DNA of 64,000 nt. Source: Hahella sp. CCB-MM4. GTDB taxonomy: Bacteria > Pseudomonadota > Gammaproteobacteria > Pseudomonadales > Oleiphilaceae. The notes beneath the pieces were generated by a model, which was not told where the DNA came from, ran no database searches, and saw nothing but the letters and a program-made list of their open reading frames with translations. The DNA lies in assembly GCF_002260525.1 (NCBI RefSeq), contig NZ_MRYI01000004.1, forward strand, positions 1 to 64,000, read 5' to 3'. This document shows positions 28,585 to 35,926 of this stretch, piece after piece (positions within the stretch are counted from its first letter, which is position 1; each line of letters begins with the position of its first letter). The translations under genes and the position numbers were made by a program.

Positions 28585-30067
28585 TTCTTACCGCCCGGGA
28601 TGTTGCGCTGGATTGCTCTGTGGTTCCGGAATATTCCATCTTGACGATCGCATCAGCTTCAATACCCACTCTCATGGCCAACCGGTACCAATCACTTTGC
28701 CGCGAGAGGTTGGGTTGCTGATGGTTCGAGGACACCATGGGTTTGGGCTTCTCCGACGCCTCACTTAATGCGATAAACAGTCGTCCCCTGGTGTGCTTCT
28801 TTATTTCAGCAAAGAGTCTTTCCAGACCCCGGTCGGGAGATCTTCGCACAGGAACCACCGCGACCAGATCTTTCGCCCCTGAGGCAGCCAAACGCCGCAA
28901 CAGCCGCTCCTGGCTCTCGCGATCTTCAATACGCCCCAGGTCGTCTTCCGCCAAAATTCCCGCCGGGGGCCAGGGTTGATCCTGGTTTAACTCAATACCT
29001 GCGTACAATGCGCCTTCAGGCAAGCGAATGTCAGTGCGAACTGATTCTGAGTTTGCTGTGGAACCTTTCTTTTTTAGATCCGGGTCTACGATTCCGAACT
29101 GGCTCGCAGCCGGCATCAACCTTTCTCTCAGTCCAATATAATAGGGCCTCGTGAGATCCAATCGGAATCGGTTCTGCTGCCAGGAAATCATCAGGTGGCT
29201 GACAACAAGCAGCAGTAATCGCGGCAGTATGCCATACACAATCATGGCGCCAATCAGCAAGCTGGCCCAGACCTGCCTGAGAGAATCCCCCCGACCCACA
29301 TCAAACAGACTTAGCTGACTCGCACTGATCTGTTCTGCAGAAGGAACGCTAAAACCTATCCACGAGGGAATCACGGACAGCCCTTCTGTGACGGAAATAA
29401 AGGTCTGGTTCGTCAAAATGGTGGTTTCCCAGACGAAATCAAACTGCCGTGTGGACAGCATGAACAGAATGGTTAACAGACCACCACAAAGATACGCTAA
29501 CCAGAAGCTATGGGAAGCCCGGCTTAACCACCAACGCCCGATGGCGCCGGAAAATACCACTGAAAATACGGCCTGAGCGGCACTGATTTCCCCCGCCTTA
29601 CCCGCTTCCCCCGCTTTACCCGGAAAGTATCTGATAACGAGCCGTTGCACCCAAAGTCCCGGTCCACGCATTGAGGTTCCGGATATCGCCGCAACGGTCA
29701 TTGATACTCCCCAGATAAATAAGGCCAGGAAATCAAAGCCCAATAAAACCGTTACTAACCAATAGAAATTGACCACGCCGGTCTGAGACTGCTGAAACGC
29801 CTGCATGGAGGCGAGTCCGCCCAGCAGAAAAAACAGCACCGTCATTCCTACTGTGACAAACTGAATTCTCGACAGTGTTCGCTGGATGACAGATTCCAGC
29901 TTATATTCCCGCACCAGTGTGACGCCACGCTGGAGAATTTTTTCCAACAGCGACAGGTCCTGACCAGAGTATCTCTGCTCTATCAACTGACTGCCTTTCA
30001 GCGGTTCATCCGTTTCAATGTTTCTGAGAACTTCCGAATATAGTTTTTGCTTAAACGTTGGGTTCAT
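28577..30067 (-). CDS. DUF2868 membrane protein
   Basis: A 496-residue integral membrane protein of the DUF2868 family. Hydrophobic segments lie near residues 70-90, 105-130, 165-205 and 270-295, and the C-terminal third is soluble with a LRRLAASGAKDLVAVVPVRRSP stretch (quoted in part: KDLVAVVPVRRSP). A GKAGEA-GKAGEI hexapeptide is duplicated at about residues 149-160, encoded by an 18-bp repeat near 29580-29620. It is upstream of and overlaps the DUF3482 GTPase gene by 8 bp. Function unknown; the pair likely works together at the inner membrane. Confidence 0.85.
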   Translation of the reverse strand: MNPTFKQKLYSEVLRNIETDEPLKGSQLIEQRYSGQDLSLLEKILQRGVTLVREYKLESVIQRTLSRIQFVTVGMTVLFFLLGGLASMQAFQQSQTGVVNFYWLVTVLLGFDFLALFIWGVSMTVAAISGTSMRGPGLWVQRLVIRYFPGKAGEAGKAGEISAAQAVFSVVFSGAIGRWWLSRASHSFWLAYLCGGLLTILFMLSTRQFDFVWETTILTNQTFISVTEGLSVIPSWIGFSVPSAEQISASQLSLFDVGRGDSLRQVWASLLIGAMIVYGILPRLLLLVVSHLMISWQQNRFRLDLTRPYYIGLRERLMPAASQFGIVDPDLKKKGSTANSESVRTDIRLPEGALYAGIELNQDQPWPPAGILAEDDLGRIEDRESQERLLRRLAASGAKDLVAVVPVRRSPDRGLERLFAEIKKHTRGRLFIALSEASEKPKPMVSSNHQQPNLSRQSDWYRLAMRVGIEADAIVKMEYSGTTEQSSATSRAVRNG

Positions 30068-30485
30068 GTATTACGCTACAGCCTGACCTCAGCTAATGAG
30101 TGATTGTTTGATCTGTCACGGTACCGACTTGCCATGACCGGGCAGATATTCTCATGATCCTGTCCCCATTGGAAAGTATACCAGTCTCACCTGACGTTAA
30201 CTTTTACTCAGCTTCTTTCCGTATAGTATTCCGCCCGGAAAACACCGGAAATTGTCTATTTATTTTATACGACTTCTCCTGTCCTACCGACTTCGAGTCA
30301 ACTTATCCTCTTCTCTGAGCCAGGCTGTCCCCTTTTTGAGCCACGCTGTCCCCATAGCGGTTATGCTGCTAATATTCCGCACTTCTTATTGTCATGGTCT
30401 TTCGATATTTCGTCTGATGCTTGGTTGAGCGACAAAATATCGGTACGGCCTGCATTTCTCCCCAAATTTCTATTCCCGGTGAAGA
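30068..30485. repeat. Divergent gap with a 21-bp direct repeat (30316-30357)
   Basis: 418 bp between the DUF2868 gene and hemH. Two adjacent 21-bp units share GAGCCAnGCTGTCCCC. A TATAGT box near 30225 could be a -10 element, with no convincing -35. No RNA gene or credible open frame was seen. Confidence 0.6.
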
Positions 30486-31562
30486 ATGAAATTTAAAGGC
30501 AGCACAGCATTTAGACACGACCAGGCGGACAAGCTTGGCGTCCTGATCACAAACCTGGGGACTCCCGATGCCCCCACTCCGGCAGCCCTGCGAAAATACC
30601 TGGGCGAATTTCTCGCGGATCCAAGAGTAGTCGAAATACCCCGGGTACTTTGGTGGCTGATACTTCATGGAATTATTCTGCGGGTGCGTCCTGCCAAGTC
30701 TGCAGAGGCGTACAAGTCGGTCTGGTCTGATTTAGGCTCCCCCCTGCTTGTGCACACCAGAGACCAGGCGGAGGCGCTGCAAAAGCATTTGACTGAAAAA
30801 GGTTATGAAGACCTGGTCGTTGATTTTGCGATGAGATACGGCAATCCTTCGGTCTCAACGGTTATCGATTCAATGATTTCCCAGGGCGTCCGTAAGCTTT
30901 TGGTACTCCCGCTCTACCCCCAGTATTCTGCCACCACCTCCGCCTCGACTTTTGATGCAATTGCACAGGACTTTGGTAAAAGACGCTGGTTTCCGGATTT
31001 CAGGTTCATCACCCATTATCATGATCATGACGCCTTTATCACCGCCGCCAGCAAGAGAATCCAGGAATACTGGGACGCCCACGGGAAAGCGGACAGACTG
31101 GTACTGTCATACCATGGCATCCCCAAGAGGAATTTACTTGAGGGCGACCCCTACTTTTGTGAATGCCACAAAACCACTCGATTACTAGTGGAAAAACTGG
31201 GGGTCAAACCCGATTTGGTGCTGACGACGTTCCAATCACGCTTCGGCAAGCAGGAATGGTTGAAGCCCTACACGGATGCCACCCTGAAGTCTCTCCCCGG
31301 ACAAGGTGTAAAATCTGTACAGGTCTTTTGTCCGGGTTTTTCAGCCGACTGCCTGGAAACCATTGAAGAAATCGGGGTGGAAAACAGAGACTATTTTCTG
31401 GAAGCCGGCGGGGAACGCTATGAATATATCAGCGCACTAAACTCAAGGGCGGACCATATTGCGGCCTTGGGTGAGATCATTCAGGAAAATCTTCAAGGAT
31501 GGTCAGTGCAGCCGAACCGGGAAAGAGCGAGGAAAGCGGCAGCTCTGGGGGCCAAAAACTAA
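30486..31562 (+). CDS. hemH: Ferrochelatase
   Basis: A 358-residue ferrochelatase that puts iron into protoporphyrin IX, the last haem-synthesis step. Seen: LGVLITNLGTPDAPTPAALR at the N-terminus, RYGNPS, the histidine box LVLSYHGIPKR and the FCPGFSADCLETIEEI box containing the catalytic glutamate. Length is normal, with a short C-terminal extension rich in Arg/Ala. The coding end overlaps the convergent HAD gene by 4 bp, so no terminator fits between them. Confidence 0.96.
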   Translation: MKFKGSTAFRHDQADKLGVLITNLGTPDAPTPAALRKYLGEFLADPRVVEIPRVLWWLILHGIILRVRPAKSAEAYKSVWSDLGSPLLVHTRDQAEALQKHLTEKGYEDLVVDFAMRYGNPSVSTVIDSMISQGVRKLLVLPLYPQYSATTSASTFDAIAQDFGKRRWFPDFRFITHYHDHDAFITAASKRIQEYWDAHGKADRLVLSYHGIPKRNLLEGDPYFCECHKTTRLLVEKLGVKPDLVLTTFQSRFGKQEWLKPYTDATLKSLPGQGVKSVQVFCPGFSADCLETIEEIGVENRDYFLEAGGERYEYISALNSRADHIAALGEIIQENLQGWSVQPNRERARKAAALGAKN

Positions 31563-32164
31563 AGAGCCGCTCTGGTCCCGGAGTTGGCAAATTCCACTGC
31601 CAGTTCTTCAAAATGGGTGAATACTCTGTCTGCATCACTGGCATATGTCGGAGGGTTTTCAGGCGCATAGAACCAGGACCGCATACCGGCATTTCTGGCG
31701 GCTTGTATATCAAACAGGAAGTCCCCGACATATACACACTGGGAGGGAGCCAGTCGCCAATTCTTTGCGATATGAAGTAACGCTTCGGGATCAGGTTTGG
31801 GAGGAAAGTCTTCGCGGGTCAGGACAATATCGACGTTTATCTCCAACTTGTCCATTGTCAGCTCAACAGCCTCCCGCATGTTCCGGGTGAGAATACCGGT
31901 AGGGATCTGCAGCTCATTCAGAAGTTGTAGCAGTTCTCTTGCACCAGGAATCCAAGTTGCTAGCCGGGCCCCTTCAAGTTCAAACCGGTGGACAATATCC
32001 AGGCACTGCCGGCGTCGTTCGTGGTCCGGGATGCCGGAGATGTGCTCAAGTACCGGAACCTTCTCCGGAAACCCGAGGTCTTTTCTCAACTGGTCAAAAT
32101 TGAGCTTTGAGTCAACCAGGGTCCCATCAAGATCAAAAATCACTCCATGTACGGAATCCGTCAT
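31559..32164 (-). CDS. HAD-IA phosphatase (phosphoglycolate phosphatase-like)
   Basis: A 201-residue HAD hydrolase. Motif I is GVIFDLDGTLVDS with nucleophile Asp11 and acid Asp13; motif II is the threonine in GILTRNM, then a lysine in PPKPDPEAL, and motif IV in YVGDFLFDIQAARNAG. The cap is a short helical C1 type, so it acts on small phosphorylated metabolites, perhaps phosphoglycolate or a sugar phosphate. It overlaps hemH tail-to-tail by 4 bp. The small arginine-rich protein gene lies 46 bp upstream on the same strand. Confidence 0.9.
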   Translation of the reverse strand: MTDSVHGVIFDLDGTLVDSKLNFDQLRKDLGFPEKVPVLEHISGIPDHERRRQCLDIVHRFELEGARLATWIPGARELLQLLNELQIPTGILTRNMREAVELTMDKLEINVDIVLTREDFPPKPDPEALLHIAKNWRLAPSQCVYVGDFLFDIQAARNAGMRSWFYAPENPPTYASDADRVFTHFEELAVEFANSGTRAAL

Positions 32165-32210
32165 AATGGCAGGTTCCAGGCTGACTCAATTTGACAGCAT
32201 TAAAAGATGT

Positions 32211-32393
32211 CTAGAAATCTGAACGATTCCATCCGCTGAGGTCGCTTTTACGCCGACCAGAGGACTGCCTTCGATCAGGATTGTCGGGTTCGAACCGGAT
32301 ACTGTTCCGGCGATCTGCTTTCTGTCGACGGTGATAACCCCGTCTTTCCGGACCTGCATAGGACAGATCCTGGGCTTCAAATATTGCGGCCAT
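32211..32393 (-). CDS. Small Arg-rich protein with repeated DRR/RR motifs
   Basis: A 60-residue basic protein whose middle has GPERRGYHRRQKADRR and PDRRQSSGRRKSD, typical of a conserved short gammaproteobacterial family of unknown role. An RBS-like GAGGTGG lies about 9 nt before the ATG at 32393. An overlapping longer frame (32186-32461) lacks this composition. Acidic partner or nucleic-acid binding is possible, but not supported further. It precedes the HAD gene and may be co-transcribed. Confidence 0.6.
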   Translation of the reverse strand: MAAIFEAQDLSYAGPERRGYHRRQKADRRNSIRFEPDNPDRRQSSGRRKSDLSGWNRSDF

Positions 32394-32642
32394 ACCGATA
32401 CCACCTCTAAATGTTGGCTGAACTGACCGTTTTTCCGGTCAGGATATCGCTGTCCAAGCATTTATTTTCTTGCCGTCCAGTTGGCCAGATTTTTTCTTTC
32501 CAATAATGAAAGATTAGCTTTGCTGAAACTGAAAAGCCAGATCTATCTTGAGTGCCGATCAAGATACCATCTGGCGTTGATTCGCTCATTTTTTGACTGA
32601 GTTCGACGCTAAATTTGTTCTGTACCCGTCAGTTAACGATTT

Positions 32643-32807
32643 TTACTGTTGAAATACCTGATTTTCGAGTTCTTTCCAAAGTTCGGAAAGTTGTTCCTGA
32701 AGATCTTTGATCTGCTGGTCATCCGACTGGGACTGCTCCAGCATTATTTGTATTGCCGTTGACTGCTCGTAGATTTGATCGATGAGAATAGATGTATCGG
32801 TTCGCAT
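32643..32807 (-). CDS. Small coiled-coil protein, 54 residues
   Basis: The frame starts with ATG at 32807, preceded by GAGG at about 8 nt, and stops with TAA at 32643. The product reads MRTDTSILIDQIYEQSTAIQ at the N-terminus, then a Gln/Glu-rich stretch DLQEQLSELWKELENQ. Leu/Ile heptad spacing suggests a short coiled coil. No membrane or metal site. No family recognised. It lies in a gap between the Arg-rich gene and the 33037 gene, both minus strand. Confidence 0.6.
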   Translation of the reverse strand: MRTDTSILIDQIYEQSTAIQIMLEQSQSDDQQIKDLQEQLSELWKELENQVFQQ

Positions 32808-33024
32808 GTGTAACCTCGCCCATCAGAAAATTTGAGTGCACAGGGTAATCGCCAATAGCCTTTGACTCAATACCGTTTCGTAAAACATGACTGTCTGATC
32901 GCGCACATCCATGCAAACTACGACCAAGGTCTAACCCTGAGGTCAGACCAATACAAATCAAGTCGAGGACATTCTAACCCGACCCGGTGACGATTTGATG
33001 AAGTTCAGATGAACCCAGGGCCAG

Positions 33025-33072
33025 GCTTGATCTGAATCAGGTTTGATCTGAATCCGTTTTGATGTGAACAAT
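33025..33072. repeat. 16-bp tandem repeat at the 3' end of the 33037 gene
   Basis: Units at 33025, 33041 and 33057 share TTGATCTGAATC. The stop codon and last codons of the 33037-33363 gene are formed by the array, so its C-terminal residues are repeat-derived. Confidence 0.8.
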
Positions 33073-33363
33073 ATTTTCACTGGCCAGTATCCCCAATACT
33101 GTTTCCGCGAGAAATCTGGCCCGCAATAGATTCAATTCCTTTATCAAAGGCTTTTGGTATTGGTCGGGGATACCGGTAACTTCATTGGTAGCGGTATGGA
33201 TATACACATCCGCCAGGCTTCTTAAAGCTGGCAGATGTGGCTTTATCCTTGGATCGCTCAGGGACAGGTCAAGCTGATGTTTCTCGTTGATTTCGTGAAA
33301 GAAATACCGAATAACATCGTCGGCGGAAAGTTCGTCTTTTCGAAAGCTGATGACGACTCCCAT
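33037..33363 (-). CDS. Conserved-looking hypothetical protein, 108 residues
   Basis: I do not recognise the family. The protein is soluble, mixed alpha, starts MGVVISFRKDELSADDVIRY and ends in repeat-encoded residues HIKTDSDQT. GAGG lies about 11 nt before the ATG at 33363. No cysteines, no signal peptide. It stands between the nuclease gene (33449-34243, with the 20-bp repeat between) and the small coiled-coil gene, all on the minus strand, so the four could be one loose operon. Confidence 0.6.
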   Translation of the reverse strand: MGVVISFRKDELSADDVIRYFFHEINEKHQLDLSLSDPRIKPHLPALRSLADVYIHTATNEVTGIPDQYQKPLIKELNLLRARFLAETVLGILASENIVHIKTDSDQT

Positions 33364-33390
33364 GTAAAACTACCTCGCTATATTCCTATT

Positions 33391-33450
33391 CACTGAACGA
33401 CTTATCACCTCACTGAACGTCTTGCCACCTAACTGAACGACTTACAGCTC
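33391..33450. repeat. 20-bp tandem repeat after the nuclease gene
   Basis: Units at 33391, 33411 and 33431 with core ACTGAACGACTT. The last unit abuts the stop codon of the S1/P1 nuclease (33449). It fills the gap to the next gene's start at 33363. Confidence 0.85.
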
Positions 33451-34243
33451 ACTGGAAAATCGTATTAAGCAGGTTGGCGAGCCGGATACCGGCCTGCTGG
33501 AGCCTGATCTCCGCCTGCAGGTGATGGCTTTTGACATAACCTTTGGAAATTGCCGACAAACGAGGCAATTCCTCATACAGATTCCGGGTAATAGACAAAG
33601 ACTCGTTGGCCCATTCTATCGGTGTTGCCTGAGACCACAGCGCCTTTTCATCCGGATTGATCTGTTTGGACAATGCCTCACCGGCATTCCGCCAATTCTT
33701 GGGCATCCCCACTTCAGGAACCATCACATCCCACACATAATGCAGAGAATATTCCTTACCACCAAAGCTTACCATTGTCTGCGTACCGCCACGATCATCT
33801 TCATAGGCAACGTGGAGAGGTTGATGAATATCGCCAACGAAATGTCCCAGAAACATCAGTGCTTTGGGGCGGTTGTTGTGATATCCGTCCACCGCAATTC
33901 CCTGAAGAATTTTACTGTAGGCTTCGATTGCCGAGAGCACGCATCCTTCCTTGCGGCATGCTTCAGTATCTGTCACCTCAACAGCGGATCGATCCACATT
34001 GATATAGTGATGAGGCAGTGCAAAGTCATATCGAGACTGATCCCTGATTTCATCAGGCCAGGCACAAGCGTCAGCAAACGTTTTTTGTTTGGCTTTCCGC
34101 AGTAGAAGCCTGACTTCCTGCTTGGCATGGGAGTCCAGATTTCGCCACGCAATATCACACACAATACGATGGGATTGCTCGCCCCAGGCAAAACTCTGCG
34201 AGGCGGACAACAACAGAATGAACGTTAAAATAACCCTTTTCAT
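33449..34243 (-). CDS. S1/P1-family secreted nuclease
   Basis: A 264-residue exported nuclease. The signal peptide ends ASQSFA, and the mature protein starts with the tryptophan whose amine binds zinc in this family (WGEQSHRIVCDIAW). Other zinc-ligand boxes are seen: CAWPDEIRD, ALPHHYINVDRS, MFLGHFVGDIHQPLHVAYEDD and SLHYVWD. These enzymes cut single-stranded DNA/RNA and nucleotides, with three zinc ions, in the periplasm or medium. Length is normal. Nutrient (phosphate, nucleotide) scavenging is likely. Confidence 0.93.
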   Translation of the reverse strand: MKRVILTFILLLSASQSFAWGEQSHRIVCDIAWRNLDSHAKQEVRLLLRKAKQKTFADACAWPDEIRDQSRYDFALPHHYINVDRSAVEVTDTEACRKEGCVLSAIEAYSKILQGIAVDGYHNNRPKALMFLGHFVGDIHQPLHVAYEDDRGGTQTMVSFGGKEYSLHYVWDVMVPEVGMPKNWRNAGEALSKQINPDEKALWSQATPIEWANESLSITRNLYEELPRLSAISKGYVKSHHLQAEIRLQQAGIRLANLLNTIFQ

Positions 34244-34625
34244 TACAGCCTTGTTTTTTAATAACTTCCAAAAGATTTGAGTAGATTATCAGACACTTAT
34301 GCAGAATGGCCACACAAGGCTGATTCGCTTTCCAACACTCGGCAACCATCCGGCACGGCTGCGATTTAGAACCATGGCCGTCACTGATGTCCGGCATTGA
34401 AAAGTTGGCAGATAGTAACAAAGTTTTCGATCAAGCTGGAAACGAATTCCCCGGATACGCTTATCGTTCCGACGTACGCGGCAGATGTAAACCTGCCCTC
34501 TCATCAACTTCATGCGACTTATTTAAATGAGAGCAATCAACACTTGTAGAACAAGACCGAATGAAGGCATTATCTGAACAGAATAAGAAGAAAATAAAAA
34601 CCACAAGGATATACTCAATTTATCA
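34244..34625. other. Intergenic gap, nothing recognised
   Basis: 382 bp between divergent genes. Small frames exist (for example 34289-34513, minus) but show no protein-like composition. No RNA structure or repeat was noticed. Promoters of both neighbours must lie here. Confidence 0.4.
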
Positions 34626-35723
34626 ATGCCTTATAGAATATTGTTAAAGTTTTTTCTCATTTCGCTACTGGCTTCAGGTCATACGAAAGCAGAGGATGCA
34701 GACAAACTATCGGATTGGCTGGATGTCGTCAGAAACTCACCTTATGCGGCAACCAAGGGGTTCTACGAAAATATATCGGATATACGTCGCTGGGTCCTGC
34801 TTGGCGAGGGATTCTGTAATCGGATCGATCGGCATATTCTGTTTAATACAAGAGGGCATTTCCTCGGCTACCTCAATAACCGCTCTACATCAGAACAGAC
34901 ACAGCAGGCTTTAAACCAGTTAAGAAAAAAGCTGGTTAATGAAAAGAAAGCCAAGTATTGGGTGGAAGGCACTGATGACAAGGTCGGCTATCCCTTTGCC
35001 CTCGCCTGCGAACAGCCTCATGTTGATATGAAAGCAGCCCTGGGCAGAATGCTTGGAGACACTCCGGATCATCTGGTTTGGGGAACCTGGGATGGCATGA
35101 CGATAGGCTCCCGGGATGCCCCCTTGCCTTTGGTTAAAGTGGTTCAACAGGTCTACGACCAGCGCGATCTGCAAACCGGGCTTGGCTGGTCCGACATCCT
35201 CATTTCCCATTTGCTGGGACAGATATTGATTGAGAGTGGAGCAAGAAAGAGAAGCTTTTCTTCTGCCGATGCCGTGGGATTGCTCCAGCTTCGCCCCGAA
35301 GTCCTCCAGGATTGCCGAATTCCAGACAAGTTCCAGTTACACCGAATGGCGCAAATTGACTGTGCTCTAAAGCTGTACCGGCAAAACCACCGCAACTTAC
35401 TCCCGGTTTTTGAGAAACAGTTCAGCCATTTACCCACTGATAAGAAAGATAAGCTCTATGCGATGCTACTGGTTCAAGCTTATCATGGAGGAATCGGCCG
35501 TTTAATTTCAGTGTTATCGGATCCTGAATTAGGGGCCGCTGCCAGGTATTATGCCAGTCATCAGGAGCGCTTTCCGGCAGAGGACATCGCCCTGGGCATT
35601 ATTTTTCACAATTTGGGAAGACATGAATTGGGATTAGCGTCTCTGTATTATCTGATTGATGTGGAGATCGCAACCGAATCCCTCTGCGAAAGCAAGGAAT
35701 CACGCGACATAGGCATTTGTTGA
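34626..35723 (+). CDS. Exported lytic-transglycosylase-like (SLT fold) protein
   Basis: A 365-residue exported protein. The signal ends ASGHTKA. The central region resembles the SLT goose-lysozyme fold: GQILIESGARKRSFSSADAVGLLQLRP has the catalytic-type glutamate Glu203 followed by S..A.GLLQ. A later LLVQAYHGGIGRL corresponds to the NaGxG region. Such enzymes cut peptidoglycan. The pattern is less exact than in standard Slt/MltC proteins, so enzymatic activity is likely but not certain. It lies upstream of the TonB-receptor operon, over a 200-bp gap with repeats. Confidence 0.75.
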   Translation: MPYRILLKFFLISLLASGHTKAEDADKLSDWLDVVRNSPYAATKGFYENISDIRRWVLLGEGFCNRIDRHILFNTRGHFLGYLNNRSTSEQTQQALNQLRKKLVNEKKAKYWVEGTDDKVGYPFALACEQPHVDMKAALGRMLGDTPDHLVWGTWDGMTIGSRDAPLPLVKVVQQVYDQRDLQTGLGWSDILISHLLGQILIESGARKRSFSSADAVGLLQLRPEVLQDCRIPDKFQLHRMAQIDCALKLYRQNHRNLLPVFEKQFSHLPTDKKDKLYAMLLVQAYHGGIGRLISVLSDPELGAAARYYASHQERFPAEDIALGIIFHNLGRHELGLASLYYLIDVEIATESLCESKESRDIGIC

Positions 35724-35751
35724 GCACTCTTGATCAGGTGAATGATTAGGC

Positions 35752-35908
35752 GAACCGGATATTTGATAAACCGGATACTTTTTTAAATTGTTATCTTCTA
35801 ATTCAAATATGTCCTAAATCAGATAGATCTGGAAGCTCGCATATGCTGAAACAGCTATTTTCTGACATAGCCATATTCTGAGATCGCTATGGGCTGAATT
35901 AGATATTT
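35752..35908. repeat. 16-bp tandem repeats upstream of the TonB-receptor gene
   Basis: A pair of units (35752, 35768; core AAACCGGATA), then four units at 35845, 35861, 35877 and 35893 with core TCTGA-A-AGC-AT, plus one or two more diverged units before. The array ends 18 bp before the GTG start, so it covers the likely promoter and leader. Confidence 0.8.
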
Positions 35909-35926
35909 GCCGACGAAGGAGGTTCC

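Noticed and set aside
32186-32461. 91-codon minus-strand frame around the Arg-rich gene
   Set aside because: It overlaps the 60-codon frame that has a better ribosome site and a protein-like repeated RR pattern.
34289-34513. Minus-strand frame in the gap before the SLT-like gene
   Set aside because: Composition is random-like, there is no ribosome site, and another frame overlaps it.
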